A stretch of 64,000 nucleotides of DNA from Candidatus Nitrosocosmicus sp. (GCA_025934495.1 JAICXY010000004.1:1-64000); one strand, 5' to 3'. Numbered from the stretch's first letter, positions 40,711 to 51,239 are shown. Translations and numbers: made by a program. Notes: generated by a model from the sequence alone, not told the origin.

Positions 40711-42150
40711 TTAAATAGGAAAAGATTTTTTGATCAAATCGACATATTCCCTTATTTTCGAATCAAGTAAAAATTTATCATCAGATTCAGCATAGATTCT
40801 CAATAAAGGTTCAGTACCGCTAGGTCTAAACATTATCCACGATTCATCGTCAAACCAAATTTTGATACCATCCATATTTTCAATTTTTTGTATAGATCCA
40901 TGATTTTTACATAAATTGAGAACTTTTGGTATATCCTCTATATTTAATAATTTCAAACTTGATTTATATTGATATGTATTTGGTAAGATGTGGAATATAT
41001 GGGATAAAGAAACAATTGTTTTATCATGGTTGGTGCAATCATTAACACCTCGGTTTAATTCCGATGGATTTTGTTTAAAATAACTCAACATTTCTAAAAT
41101 TAAAGCAGTTGTAATTGCACCATCACGAACATAGTTTAAAAGACCATAAAAGAAACCACCATTTTCTTCAAAGCCAATTTTCGAATTAGTATTTTTCATA
41201 GAATGTGTAACTTCAACGCTTCCGACCTTTGTAAAAATTAAGTTATTGTCAAGATCCTTACAAATTTTAGATATAATTGTTGAAGAATTAATGGGGCATA
41301 CAACAGATGTTTGAAGTTTTTTAATTTTAATCAAATAAAAAGCCAATAAGGAGCCGGTTTTATCACCCCAGTGTATAACACCTTGTTCGTCACAAAATAT
41401 GCTTCTATCGCCATCACCATCATAAGCAACACCTAAATCAGCCTCAGTAGTTTTTACCAACTCGGTAAGATTGTACAAATTATCATTTTTTGGTTCGGAT
41501 CCACGTGCGGAAAAACTCTCATCAATATTTCCGTTTATAATTAATATTTCACAGCCTAATTTTTTTGCGATTAATGGGGCAACTAAAGATTGTACACCAT
41601 TGCCAAAATCCATCACAATTTTAAATTTATGGCGTTTTATGGCCTCTACATCTACTAAGGATAACACTTTAGCAATATATTTTTCTAAAGCATCGTCTAA
41701 AATGAAAAAATTTCCAAAATCAGAATTTGCTATTTTTGAAAATTTCTTTTGATAATAGATACCTTCTATAGCAATTTCTACTTCTCTAGATAATTCTATT
41801 CCAGTACTAGATATAGGTTTTATACCATTGAATTCGGGAGGATTATGTGATGCCGTTATCATTATTCCACCAGCGAATTTAGAATTTTTTACTGTAAATT
41901 GCAAACAAGGCGTCGGAGTCAACCCCATATCATAGACATCCATACCCAAAGACATCAGTACCGAGGAAACGATTTTTGAAAGAGCAAAACTTGATGATCG
42001 TCCATCATAACCTAAAACTATAGGACCATGAGTAAAAAAAGAACCAATAGAATAGGATACATCGATCACAAACTCTATTGAAAACGCAGAAGAACCAAAA
42101 ATTCCCCTAATCCCATTTGTTCCGAATAATTTTTTATTAGATAAACTCAT
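40711..42150 (-). CDS. glmM: Phosphohexomutase (phosphoglucosamine/phosphomannomutase)
   Basis: MITASHNPPEFNGIK, VAYDGDGDRSIFCDE, FRPSGTEPLLRIYAES. Confidence 0.9.
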   Translation of the reverse strand: MSLSNKKLFGTNGIRGIFGSSAFSIEFVIDVSYSIGSFFTHGPIVLGYDGRSSSFALSKIVSSVLMSLGMDVYDMGLTPTPCLQFTVKNSKFAGGIMITASHNPPEFNGIKPISSTGIELSREVEIAIEGIYYQKKFSKIANSDFGNFFILDDALEKYIAKVLSLVDVEAIKRHKFKIVMDFGNGVQSLVAPLIAKKLGCEILIINGNIDESFSARGSEPKNDNLYNLTELVKTTEADLGVAYDGDGDRSIFCDEQGVIHWGDKTGSLLAFYLIKIKKLQTSVVCPINSSTIISKICKDLDNNLIFTKVGSVEVTHSMKNTNSKIGFEENGGFFYGLLNYVRDGAITTALILEMLSYFKQNPSELNRGVNDCTNHDKTIVSLSHIFHILPNTYQYKSSLKLLNIEDIPKVLNLCKNHGSIQKIENMDGIKIWFDDESWIMFRPSGTEPLLRIYAESDDKFLLDSKIREYVDLIKKSFPI

Positions 42151-42189
42151 CTATGATTACACTTTATTATTTATGATATTTTTAGTTAT

Positions 42190-43210
42190 TCTATGCTTCA
42201 ACCGGTAAAAGATTACCCTGTTGTATACCTAATTTTCCTCAAATTATTTCCATCCATTTTATGCAATTCTTCTGAACAGGTTGTACAATGATATCTTGAT
42301 TGTCATCTCCTTTACCATGCTTTGAAAACTGATAGCGGATTTGTATTCACCAAACATCCGCTTTATAGAAGAAAAAACAGTTCAACAATTCATCTGCTTC
42401 AATACTTACTACTCTTTCCATTTTAACAGACCTTTGATTGAGAATAAATTTCTCTATTTCTGGGCTTGTTGTTTTTTCTTGAAATGATGGAATTCTTTCT
42501 GACCTTAATGACCGGTCGAATCTTTTTTCTTTTTCTATTGAAGATAGTTGAAATTATTAATACTATAATATGATCCATCACCTAAGGCTGATTTGATTTT
42601 AATATCTTTATTGCTTCTTTTCAAAATATATTCAATCAACTTTGACATAACCTTTCTTCCATCATAATGTACTTTTTCATAAGTAACTCCAAAGTAAGGA
42701 TTTCCTTAGTCTTTATATTTATAGCAATGCGAATTTTTAAATATCCTTTCTTTTTAATCTGTTATTTCTCTTGTATCCACTGGCCACTATTTATTTACCT
42801 TTATTTCTGTACTGTTTAATGCTATGATAATGCCATTATCATTATTATCTAACACGTTGAAAAAGATATCTACTTTGTTTATTCTTCTATAACAAACCTG
42901 TGAATAACTTGAATGAATCGTAAGATTCTTTCCAGTGGCTTTGATTCCATCGATTTGTCTATATGGTAGATGAAAATATATTCTCATGTGACCAATGCTA
43001 AGTAGGAAAGAATCAGAAAAGGGATATGGTTTACCTATTTTATTTTTATTCATTTTGCCAAGATCGCCGTCGCATATATCCAGAAAATAATAAGAAAAAG
43101 TATCTCTCCTCTTCTTACAAGAGATTAATTATAAAAAGGCCAATGGATCACAATTATTGAATAAACTAACCCTATCTAAAAAGATCAAGTTATGCAACAA
43201 AGCCGGTAAA
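42190..43210 (-). mobile_element. Decayed IS5-like element
   Basis: N-terminal ORF 42787-43053 (NKIGKPYPFSDSFLLSIGHMRIYFHLPYRQIDGI), SGQWIQEK-like and C-terminal SKHGKGDDNQDIIVQ in other frames. Terminal ATGCAACAAAGC shared with ~34409 and (ATGCAACAAAAC) ~395. Confidence 0.65.
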
Positions 43211-43237
43211 AAATCCTTTACATATAATAGATTTGAG

Positions 43238-43420
43238 GGCTCTGTTCACTTAAGAAATAAGTTTTCTTTTATTTAATACTCGAGAGTTGTTGTTTAACAC
43301 GAGAACAATATTGTTTTGTAAGATTTAAGATGAATATAGTCCGAATAAATTCCAAAATTGATAAAATTAATTTATTGTAAAATAAAAATGTCATGGCAAA
43401 ACCTTTAAGTGAACAGCGCC
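43238..43420. mobile_element. MITE-like non-coding derivative with IS6-like ends (~183 bp)
   Basis: GGCTCTGTTCACTTAAG ... CTTTAAGTGAACAGCGCC inverted ends, no transposase ORF. Confidence 0.6.
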
Positions 43421-43752
43421 AAATATCTAGATTATAGGTATATAAATTATGTTAAATCTTGCATAAAATCTTCTGTCAACTCCATCTATATCGTTAATAC
43501 CTTTTCACTTCCTTCTTTTTTTGTTATTGTTGTTGGCTTAATAAACAAAATATATTATTTACCCTTTCTGGAATTCTTTGACAACTGATACTTGATAGGA
43601 TGTTGTCCAACTAGATCCTCCATTTCATACGGGATATGTTCGCTTTGGTGTTAACAAAACATACAACATTAGACTATCCTAAAAAATATAATATCGTCAA
43701 ATCCGATTTTACAATCGAAAGTAAATATATGAATACTAGATTACTTTAATAA

Positions 43753-44967
43753 TTGATAATTGGATTATTGGGAAAAGCTAATGTTGGTAAATCAACATTC
43801 TTTAATTCTGCAACGGATTTATTTGTTCAGGTAGCCAATTTTCCATTTACTACCATTGAACCTAACATTGGTATTGCTTTTGTAAGAGTTAACTGTGTTT
43901 GTAAAGAAATGAGTATATTGGATAATCCAGTTAATTCTAAATGTATTAATGGTTTTCGTTTTATCCCAATAAAACTGGTGGATATAGCAGGTTTAGTGCC
44001 GGGTGCTCATTCTGGAAGAGGTTTGGGAAATAAATTTTTAGATGATGCCCGCCAGGCTGATGTGCTTATTCACGTTGTAGATATATCTGGTTCTACTGAT
44101 GAAGAGGGAAAACCCGTTAGTATGGGCTCTGGAAATCCATTATCAGATATAGAATTTGTGGAAAATGAATTTGATTTATGGATACGTTCTTTAATTTTAA
44201 AAGATTGGGATAAAGTTGTAAAAGAAAGTGAAAATTTAAAACAAAGAATAGAATATACAATATCAAAAAGACTTTCTGGTTTATCTATTAATGAAAAAGT
44301 AGTCCGGGATTCTATGAATACTGTTGGTTTAATTAAAAAGCCTTTGGATTGGAATGAAAACGACTTACTTTTACTGTGTAAACAAATACGACTCTTATCA
44401 AAACCTATTATTATAGCTGCTAATAAAGCAGATCTGCTGCCGTCTTCTGTTTCTTCTTCAGATCAAAATATTTCTAAATTAAAAACTTTGAATCGAGTAT
44501 TTTTTCCATGCGTTTCAGAAGCTGAACTGTTGTTAAAGAGAGCCTTGCAGAAGAATCTAATTTATTATTTGCCAGGGGACTCTGACTTTGAGATAAAAAA
44601 TTCTGATAATCTTTCCCCCAAACAACTGGATGCTTTAGGTATGGTATCTAAGGTTTTAAAGAAATTTGATTCTACGGGCGTTCAAAAAATCCTAAATTAT
44701 GCCTGCTTTAATATTCTAAATAATATTGTGGTCTATCCTGTTGAAGATGAATTTAAATTTACTGATAAAAAAGGTAATGTTTTACCTGATGCACGGATAG
44801 TTTCAAAAGATACTACAGCAAGAGATTTGGCAAATCTTATTCATAAAGAATTAGGACAAGGATTCCTTTATGCTATTGATGCGAGATCAAAGCAAAGAAT
44901 TGGTGCCGAACATGTATTAAAAAATAATGATATTATTAAAATAGTTTCTACTACCAGTAGAAATTAA
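43753..44967 (+). CDS. YchF/Obg-like GTPase with C-terminal TGS domain
   Basis: GLLGKANVGKSTFFNSAT, VDIAGLVPGAHSGRGLGNKFLDDARQADVLIHVVD, TARDLANLIHKELGQGFLYAIDARSKQRIGAEHVLKNNDIIKIV. Confidence 0.9.
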   Translation: MIIGLLGKANVGKSTFFNSATDLFVQVANFPFTTIEPNIGIAFVRVNCVCKEMSILDNPVNSKCINGFRFIPIKLVDIAGLVPGAHSGRGLGNKFLDDARQADVLIHVVDISGSTDEEGKPVSMGSGNPLSDIEFVENEFDLWIRSLILKDWDKVVKESENLKQRIEYTISKRLSGLSINEKVVRDSMNTVGLIKKPLDWNENDLLLLCKQIRLLSKPIIIAANKADLLPSSVSSSDQNISKLKTLNRVFFPCVSEAELLLKRALQKNLIYYLPGDSDFEIKNSDNLSPKQLDALGMVSKVLKKFDSTGVQKILNYACFNILNNIVVYPVEDEFKFTDKKGNVLPDARIVSKDTTARDLANLIHKELGQGFLYAIDARSKQRIGAEHVLKNNDIIKIVSTTSRN

Positions 44968-44970
44968 TTT

Positions 44971-45996
44971 ATGCTTTGTTTGGGAATTGAAAGTACAGCT
45001 CATACTTTTAGCTGTTCTGTAATTAACAGCGGTAACAACAACGATAATGATAATATTGTGTTATCTGAAGTCCGTGATATTTATAAAGCGCCTATCGGGT
45101 GGGGAATTCATCCAAGGGATGCATCTAAACATCATGCACAAGTTGCACCAAAAATCCTAAAAGAATGCCTTGATAAAGCTCAAGTTAGTATAAAAAATAT
45201 CGATCTAATTTCCTATTCTGCTGGACCTGGATTGGGTCCATGTTTGCGAATTGGAGCTGTGATAGCTAGGTCTTTATCTGCCTTTTATGATATTCCATTA
45301 ATTCCTGTTAACCATGCTATTGGTCATATAGAATTGGGTATAAAACTTACCGAACTAAATAGTCCTCTTACACTTTTAGTTTCAGGTGGTCATACTATGA
45401 TTCTTGTGTTTCACAAAAATAAATGGAGGATTTTTGGTGAAACTTTGGACATTACCTTAGGCCAGCTTTTTGATCAGGTTGGACGAAGTATGGGTTTTGC
45501 ATCTCCTTGCGGAAATAAAATAGAAGAATTATCTAACTTATCTGATAAAAATTCAGTATACCCGTTACCTTATGTTATTAAGGGAAATGATGTTTCATTT
45601 TCTGGGTTGTTGACTGCTGTTAAAGCGTTGATGCGTAATAAAGAATATGCTTTACCAGATATATGTTTCTCTTTGGAAGAAACCGCGTTTTCTATTATGG
45701 TAGAAGCGGTTGAACGTGCATTATCGTTTACTGAGAAAAAGGAATTTCTGGTAGTTGGTGGGGTATCTGCTAATAACCGTTTATCTCGAATGTTGCAGAT
45801 CGCCTGTGATTATCATGATTCTATTTTCAAGTCATGTCCTTTACAGTTTTGTGGAGATAATGGTGTACAAATTGCATGGGCGGGACTTCAATCGTTTCTT
45901 TATTCTTCGTCTTCAAAAGTCCACCCTGAAAAAGCACCAATATCTCAATCTTGGAGATTGGATACAGTTGACATCTTGTGGAGGGATAGTGAATGA
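44971..45996 (+). CDS. kae1: KEOPS component Kae1 (TsaD family)
   Basis: LGIESTAHTFSCSV, HHAQ, HAIGHIELG, LLVSGGHTMIL, VGGVSANNRL. Confidence 0.95.
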   Translation: MLCLGIESTAHTFSCSVINSGNNNDNDNIVLSEVRDIYKAPIGWGIHPRDASKHHAQVAPKILKECLDKAQVSIKNIDLISYSAGPGLGPCLRIGAVIARSLSAFYDIPLIPVNHAIGHIELGIKLTELNSPLTLLVSGGHTMILVFHKNKWRIFGETLDITLGQLFDQVGRSMGFASPCGNKIEELSNLSDKNSVYPLPYVIKGNDVSFSGLLTAVKALMRNKEYALPDICFSLEETAFSIMVEAVERALSFTEKKEFLVVGGVSANNRLSRMLQIACDYHDSIFKSCPLQFCGDNGVQIAWAGLQSFLYSSSSKVHPEKAPISQSWRLDTVDILWRDSE

Positions 45997-46019
45997 GGAT
46001 ATAGGGTGATAATTCATTA

Positions 46020-46406
46020 TTAGTTTGCCGTCTTATCGCCACTATAATACATTTTATCGAATGTGTCAATCTGTTTTTGAATTTCTTTTACCCATTTTCC
46101 TGGGCTTAGAACTCCAAATTTGTAAATTGTGTTGTTTTTTAATATTAAAATCAATTTTTTAATAATTATTCCCTCTGATTTTATATTTGATATTTGATCG
46201 AATTCTATTTCTAATTTTTCAGAAAGCAATTTCTTTGATAAAGTTACCATTCGACCTTTGGTTTTTTCAAAGACTATTTTTTTATTTGTGAGTGTTAGAA
46301 TACCGCTTTTTAAATTATCTTCCGAACAATCTTCTTGCAAAATTATTTTTTCATTATTTGGACGCTGTGATTGTGGTGGTACTGATGTTGGTGATTTTTC
46401 ATCCAT
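46020..46406 (-). CDS. Hypothetical protein, possible PH/GRAM-like fold
   Basis: GILTLTNKKIVFEKTKG...EIEFDQISNIKSEGI...KNNTIYKFGVL pattern. Confidence 0.55.
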   Translation of the reverse strand: MDEKSPTSVPPQSQRPNNEKIILQEDCSEDNLKSGILTLTNKKIVFEKTKGRMVTLSKKLLSEKLEIEFDQISNIKSEGIIIKKLILILKNNTIYKFGVLSPGKWVKEIQKQIDTFDKMYYSGDKTAN

Positions 46407-46443
46407 GATTTTTAAATCTGTTACGCACTACTAAAATTATCTA

Positions 46444-47058
46444 TTGGAAAAAAAAATGTTATTGAAAAAGGGAGCCGAATCTGAATTATATCTAATTGAT
46501 TGGTATGGACAGAACGCTGTTTCAAAGATTAGAGTATCTAAAAAATACCGCCATCATTCTATTGATTTAATTTTAAGGAAACATAGAACCTTGCATGAAG
46601 CACGGATCATGTCATCTGTAAAAATGTTTGATGTTGTAACTCCATTTGTTTATTTCCTTGATTCAAATAATTTTGAAATAATAATGGAATACATCGTTGG
46701 AAATGTACTTAAAGATGTTTTCTCTCCGAACTTTTGTACCGAGTTAGGGCAAATTGTGGCAAAGCTTCATCTTAACAATATTATTCATGGTGATTTAACA
46801 ACTTCTAATTTTATCATTACACCTCAAAATCACTTGGTTGTTATTGATTTTGGTTTATCTTTTTATTCAGAACGAATGGAAGATAAAGCAGCTGATATCC
46901 GGTTATTTAAAGAAATATTAAATAGTGTTCACGTAGAATTTTTTAAAACATCGTTTGAAAATTTTTATCTTGGTTATAATAAAATTTATGGCAAAGAGTC
47001 CTTAAAACTATTTAATACAGTCGATGAAATAGAACAAAGGGGCAGATATTCAAGATAA
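46444..47058 (+). CDS. bud32: KEOPS component Bud32 kinase
   Basis: LLKKGAESELYLIDWYGQNAVSKIRVSKKYRHHSID, NIIHGDLTTSNFI, VIDFGLSFYSERMEDKAADIRLFKEIL. Confidence 0.95.
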   Translation: MEKKMLLKKGAESELYLIDWYGQNAVSKIRVSKKYRHHSIDLILRKHRTLHEARIMSSVKMFDVVTPFVYFLDSNNFEIIMEYIVGNVLKDVFSPNFCTELGQIVAKLHLNNIIHGDLTTSNFIITPQNHLVVIDFGLSFYSERMEDKAADIRLFKEILNSVHVEFFKTSFENFYLGYNKIYGKESLKLFNTVDEIEQRGRYSR

Positions 47059-47101
47059 ATTTTTTTGTAATTATGTTTGCATATTTTTAGAATATATATT
47101 T

Positions 47102-47311
47102 TTAATTTTGCCTCATGATCTTTTTGCATAATCCCTTTTCTTTATGTTGGGTAAAATGGTCCTGACAAAAATCAATACTGCATTCATAACAGTGCCATCC
47201 ACATAAAGTATAACATACATTGCATTTTGATATTGGCTTGTTATAGTCAAATTCTTTTGATTGTTTAACTATCCTAGGTTTTTGTACTTTTTTTTGTGAT
47301 TGTTGTCTCAT
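47102..47311 (-). CDS. Small Cys/His-rich zinc-finger protein
   Basis: CNVCYTLCGWHCYECSIDFCQDHFTQHKEKGLC. Confidence 0.6.
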   Translation of the reverse strand: MRQQSQKKVQKPRIVKQSKEFDYNKPISKCNVCYTLCGWHCYECSIDFCQDHFTQHKEKGLCKKIMRQN

Positions 47312-47471
47312 TACATCTATCCTCTGTTAATATAAAACATCTGGATGATGCTTGTGAGATATACTCCAACTATATGGATCTATCAACTTGTTTCATAAAA
47401 TCAGAGTCTTATTTAAGCTTTTAAAAACTTGCAGTTATTTTTTAATGTCATGTCTTGATTACATATACTCA

Positions 47472-47595
47472 TGCGGGAGGTGGGATTCGAACCCACGAAT
47501 CCCTAAGGAACAGGGTTGTAGGAAACTTCCAAGCTCATTCTAAGCCTCGCACTTTTTTTGGACCTGCGCCGTTGACCGGGCTTGGCAACCCCCGC
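47472..47595 (-). tRNA. tRNA-Leu containing a long intron-like insertion (~35-40 nt) in the anticodon region
   Basis: Reverse strand GCGGGGG...CTCCCGCA acceptor, TTGCCAAGCCCGGTCAACGGCGCAGG Leu-type D-arm, variable arm TTCCTTAGGGA, T-arm GTGGG-TTCGAAT-CCCAC. Total 124 nt. Anticodon not resolved (possibly CAA). Confidence 0.8.
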
Positions 47596-48062
47596 ATTAT
47601 TCTTAATGTTATTAAAGCCAAATTTATCTATTGTTAATCTGAAATAGTTTTATGTATAATCATCGGATCAGGTATAGATTTATTGAGGACGGCTCTGTTC
47701 ACTTTAGGAAAAATTTTATTTTAAACGTCGAATCTGTATTGATTATACAAATTGTTTATCTGATTTTCAGTTCAGATCAACCTAAATTATTGAAAAACTT
47801 GATAAAAATAACTGATGAATTAAAAATGGTTTATAAAATCAAGTTAACAGGTCCTTCTGCTTGGAAAGTAGCTTCAAATTATTAGGTTATATTTTAGTAT
47901 TACCTAGTTCTCGCTATAATGCTTTTTCCATTTTTTTACATGTAAAAAATGTCGTACATTAAAATAGAGAATAATCCCGTAGATGAATTTATTGCTATTA
48001 TATAATCAACAAGTTTCAATAAACATATTTAATCATTTAATCACTCTTCATATTATTCAATA

Positions 48063-49427
48063 ATGATTACCTTTATTCGCTCTTTTATTATATTTTCTTT
48101 ATCCTTATCGATATTTGTTTTATTTGGACAATTTAATTTTGGTAAAGTAGTAGAAGCACAACAGCAGCTTTCTACCTTTTTACCATCTAATAATAATTGC
48201 ATTAAATATAATAATGTTAAAAGATTAATTGTAGTTTCTTGCAAATTTGCAACTTTAACTGATGTATATAATCAGGTAAACAACCGCTATATTTTAGACA
48301 AACAGCCACAAGGTGTATGGCTTTTGAATGCTAATATAACAATACAAAAGGGATCAACCTTGACCATCGATCCCAAAGATACAACATGGCTAAAGATTAT
48401 TGCAGATGAAAAAACACTTGCATATGTAATTCATGTAAAGGGTAGTTTAAAGATTGATTCAGTTAAGGTAACTTCCTGGAATCCTCAAACAAACAATTAT
48501 GCAATGAGTTATGGATCAAGGGAAACAGGCAGTCCGCTTACCAGAGCCTGTGGTCACAGCTGTTCTATAGCGATAAAAGATACGCTAACTCATCATGGAG
48601 CTCCTAGACCGTTTATAAAAGTCGAACCTCATGCTACTGGAACTACAAACATTACAAATTCTTATCTTGGATATTTGGGGTATGAAGCAGGATGGGGTAA
48701 AAAGGCAGAAGGAATTCATTATAGCTCTGGTGATGGAAGTATTATTAGAAACAATAACATCGATCACCTATATTTTGGATTTTATTCAGTTGGTGTAGGT
48801 AACATGCTTATTGAGAATAACCAAATCCACGATAGCGGTCATTACGGCATCGATCCGCACACGGGAACTCATGATATGATAATTCGAAACAATACCGTTT
48901 ATAATAATAATGGCACGGCTATAATTTGCTCTCTGAATTGCTACAATATTTTGTTTGACGGTAATATAGTACATGATAATAATGGAGCTGGAATCTCATT
49001 TAGTAGAAATACCAGTAATTCTCTTGCTATAAATAACATCATAGAAAATCAGAATATACCTATAGAATTAACAAATTCTCATAATGATCAAATATATAAT
49101 AATAAAATTTCAAAAACTACTACTGCTGGGATTACCTTGAAAGCCGGTTCTTCTGGAAATGATATTCACAACAATATTATCAGGCATGCAAAAAGCGGAT
49201 TTGAATTAAGAGATTCACACGACAATAAAATCTATAAAAATAAAATTTTTAATACTCATGCGGCAGCAATTACCTTGAAAGCCGGTTCTTCTGGAAATGA
49301 TATTCACAACAATATTATCAGGCATGCAAAAAGCGGTATAAGTATCGACGATATTTCCAAAAATAATATGATAAGGTCCAACAAGTTAGACGATCTTCAC
49401 AAAGAAAAGGGAATAGCTGAAAAATAA
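48063..49427 (+). CDS. Secreted right-handed beta-helix protein, AlgG/C5-epimerase-like
   Basis: Signal peptide-like N-terminus; parallel beta-helix repeats; HDSGHYGIDPHTGTHDMIIRNNTVYNNNGTAIICS. Confidence 0.75.
   Translation: MITFIRSFIIFSLSLSIFVLFGQFNFGKVVEAQQQLSTFLPSNNNCIKYNNVKRLIVVSCKFATLTDVYNQVNNRYILDKQPQGVWLLNANITIQKGSTLTIDPKDTTWLKIIADEKTLAYVIHVKGSLKIDSVKVTSWNPQTNNYAMSYGSRETGSPLTRACGHSCSIAIKDTLTHHGAPRPFIKVEPHATGTTNITNSYLGYLGYEAGWGKKAEGIHYSSGDGSIIRNNNIDHLYFGFYSVGVGNMLIENNQIHDSGHYGIDPHTGTHDMIIRNNTVYNNNGTAIICSLNCYNILFDGNIVHDNNGAGISFSRNTSNSLAINNIIENQNIPIELTNSHNDQIYNNKISKTTTAGITLKAGSSGNDIHNNIIRHAKSGFELRDSHDNKIYKNKIFNTHAAAITLKAGSSGNDIHNNIIRHAKSGISIDDISKNNMIRSNKLDDLHKEKGIAEK
49131..49336 (+). 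repeat. Intragenic 68-bp direct repeat, 138-bp period
   Basis: 49131-49198 and 49269-49336 identical; peptide ITLKAGSSGNDIHNNIIRHAKSG occurs twice. Confidence 0.95.
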
Positions 49428-49850
49428 AGGGGCTAATTTGATGAATAATAATGATTTTCAAATTTTATTGGCAAGGGATATAAAATATTATTTGATTCAA
49501 ACCAAGATAAAACATTCTATTCTATTTTAAAATACGTATGTTATCTGCTTATCATAAATATACTATATAATATCAAAAATGTAAAAATAAATTAAAATTA
49601 TTGAGTTAAAGGATTGATCTGTTGTTGCGTTATAAGAAACATTTGTTGTTAATATGTTAGATAGCGGTGTCATTTTATTTGGGGTAGGTTAGAACAAAAT
49701 CAAATCAAATCATGTACAGAATTAGCTTTCAATCTTCAAACCAATGCAATAAAAAATAGCATTGCATTAACAGTCAAAAAATTCATAATGGAGATTTTTA
49801 GCAAGCAGCAGAATTTTTATCAACCAAGAAACAAAACAAGCTTGATTTAA

Positions 49851-51239
49851 GTGGCAGGAATAATTGCAATATGTAGCATTAATGAAAATTATGAAAAAGA
49901 AAAACTAATTTATAACATATTTAGAGGTATGCAATTACTCCAACACCGTGGTAAAGCTTTCTGGAAAATAAGCTCAGGTCAATTTTATATAGAAGGATAT
50001 GGATCTTTACCACCATTTAATCCTGTAGAGGAAGAAATACAAAAACAAAAGAAAAACATCGTAAACACAGCCACAGGATATCTTTCTAAAAAAAAACCTA
50101 AACACCAAACACCCCAAGGAATCAATTTTGCAGCAGATGGTTTTTTCATAGATATGGACAAATTATCAACTCATCCATTAATAAAAAATAATAAAAATAT
50201 CGAACCCATATATCAAATTTATTTTATTTTTAAAGAATTACTATTGGAAAGAAATGATTCCTATAAAGCAGCAGAATTTTTAGACAGACATTTGAGAGGC
50301 AACCTGATAATAAGTTTGAATGATATAATATATGTTTTTAGAAATAGTACAGGATTCAAACCCTTATTTATAGGAGAAGATAAAAAAGAGCAGTTTTTTA
50401 TAGCAATATCTGAAAACTATATTGAAAATTTTTTTAATAGTTTAAAACTAAGAGAAACAAGTCCGGGTCAATTAATTAGTTTTGATTTAAAAAATGGTAT
50501 CAAAATTCTCACACAATTAGATAGAAACAGAATACTAATGGATCCTTTTGAATTCATACGAGAATCACATGTATCAAGTATTTTCAATAATATGAGTATA
50601 TATACAATAAGAAAAAATATTGGTAGATTGCAAGCAGAATTTCTGTCAAAAGAAAACGTCGATATAAATATGATCTATGCAGAACCAGATTATGCCAGGC
50701 CTATGGCACTAGGCTTTAATATAGAATATAAAAATAAAAAGAAAAACAATATTGTTGAAATGTATGAAGGCGTAATCAAAGACAGATATGACGATTCGGA
50801 TCATATGATTGATTATTCTGAGCAGGTCAGTAAGAACAAATTATTATCAAATGGAAAAACATTAAAATTTATCATAGAACCACTTACAAAGGACAAAGAT
50901 GTTACATCCATACAGGGAACAATTCAAACAGGAGGTACAATTCTTGAAACAATATATTATTTGAGAAAAGCTGGTGCAAAAAAGATTAATATAATTGTAA
51001 GCTATGTTCCTACAATTGATGGCCGACAAGTCGGTTTATACACTCAACAAAGAGATTTAATTGCCAGGAAATATATCGGTAAAATAGCAAATATAAATGA
51101 TATAAATGACAAAATTGCTATAGAACTAGGAGCAGACAAAATATTTTATAATTCATCAGAAATATTATCCAAAGGAATAGGGGTGCCTGAAAGTCAGCTG
51201 TGGTTTCCAGAATGGATCCGTTTCTTAGACTATAAATAA
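49851..51239 (+). CDS. PurF-like class-II amidotransferase/PRTase paralog lacking catalytic Cys
   Basis: N-terminus MAGIIAICSIN...GMQLLQHRG is PurF-like but has Ala at the catalytic Cys position. C-terminal PRTase-like SIQGTIQTGGTILETIYYLRKAGAKKINIIVSYVPTID. Confidence 0.75.
   Translation: MAGIIAICSINENYEKEKLIYNIFRGMQLLQHRGKAFWKISSGQFYIEGYGSLPPFNPVEEEIQKQKKNIVNTATGYLSKKKPKHQTPQGINFAADGFFIDMDKLSTHPLIKNNKNIEPIYQIYFIFKELLLERNDSYKAAEFLDRHLRGNLIISLNDIIYVFRNSTGFKPLFIGEDKKEQFFIAISENYIENFFNSLKLRETSPGQLISFDLKNGIKILTQLDRNRILMDPFEFIRESHVSSIFNNMSIYTIRKNIGRLQAEFLSKENVDINMIYAEPDYARPMALGFNIEYKNKKKNNIVEMYEGVIKDRYDDSDHMIDYSEQVSKNKLLSNGKTLKFIIEPLTKDKDVTSIQGTIQTGGTILETIYYLRKAGAKKINIIVSYVPTIDGRQVGLYTQQRDLIARKYIGKIANINDINDKIAIELGADKIFYNSSEILSKGIGVPESQLWFPEWIRFLDYK

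Noticed and set aside
47455-47637. 60-aa plus-strand ORF
   Set aside because: Lies across the tRNA-Leu gene; translation is antisense tRNA sequence.
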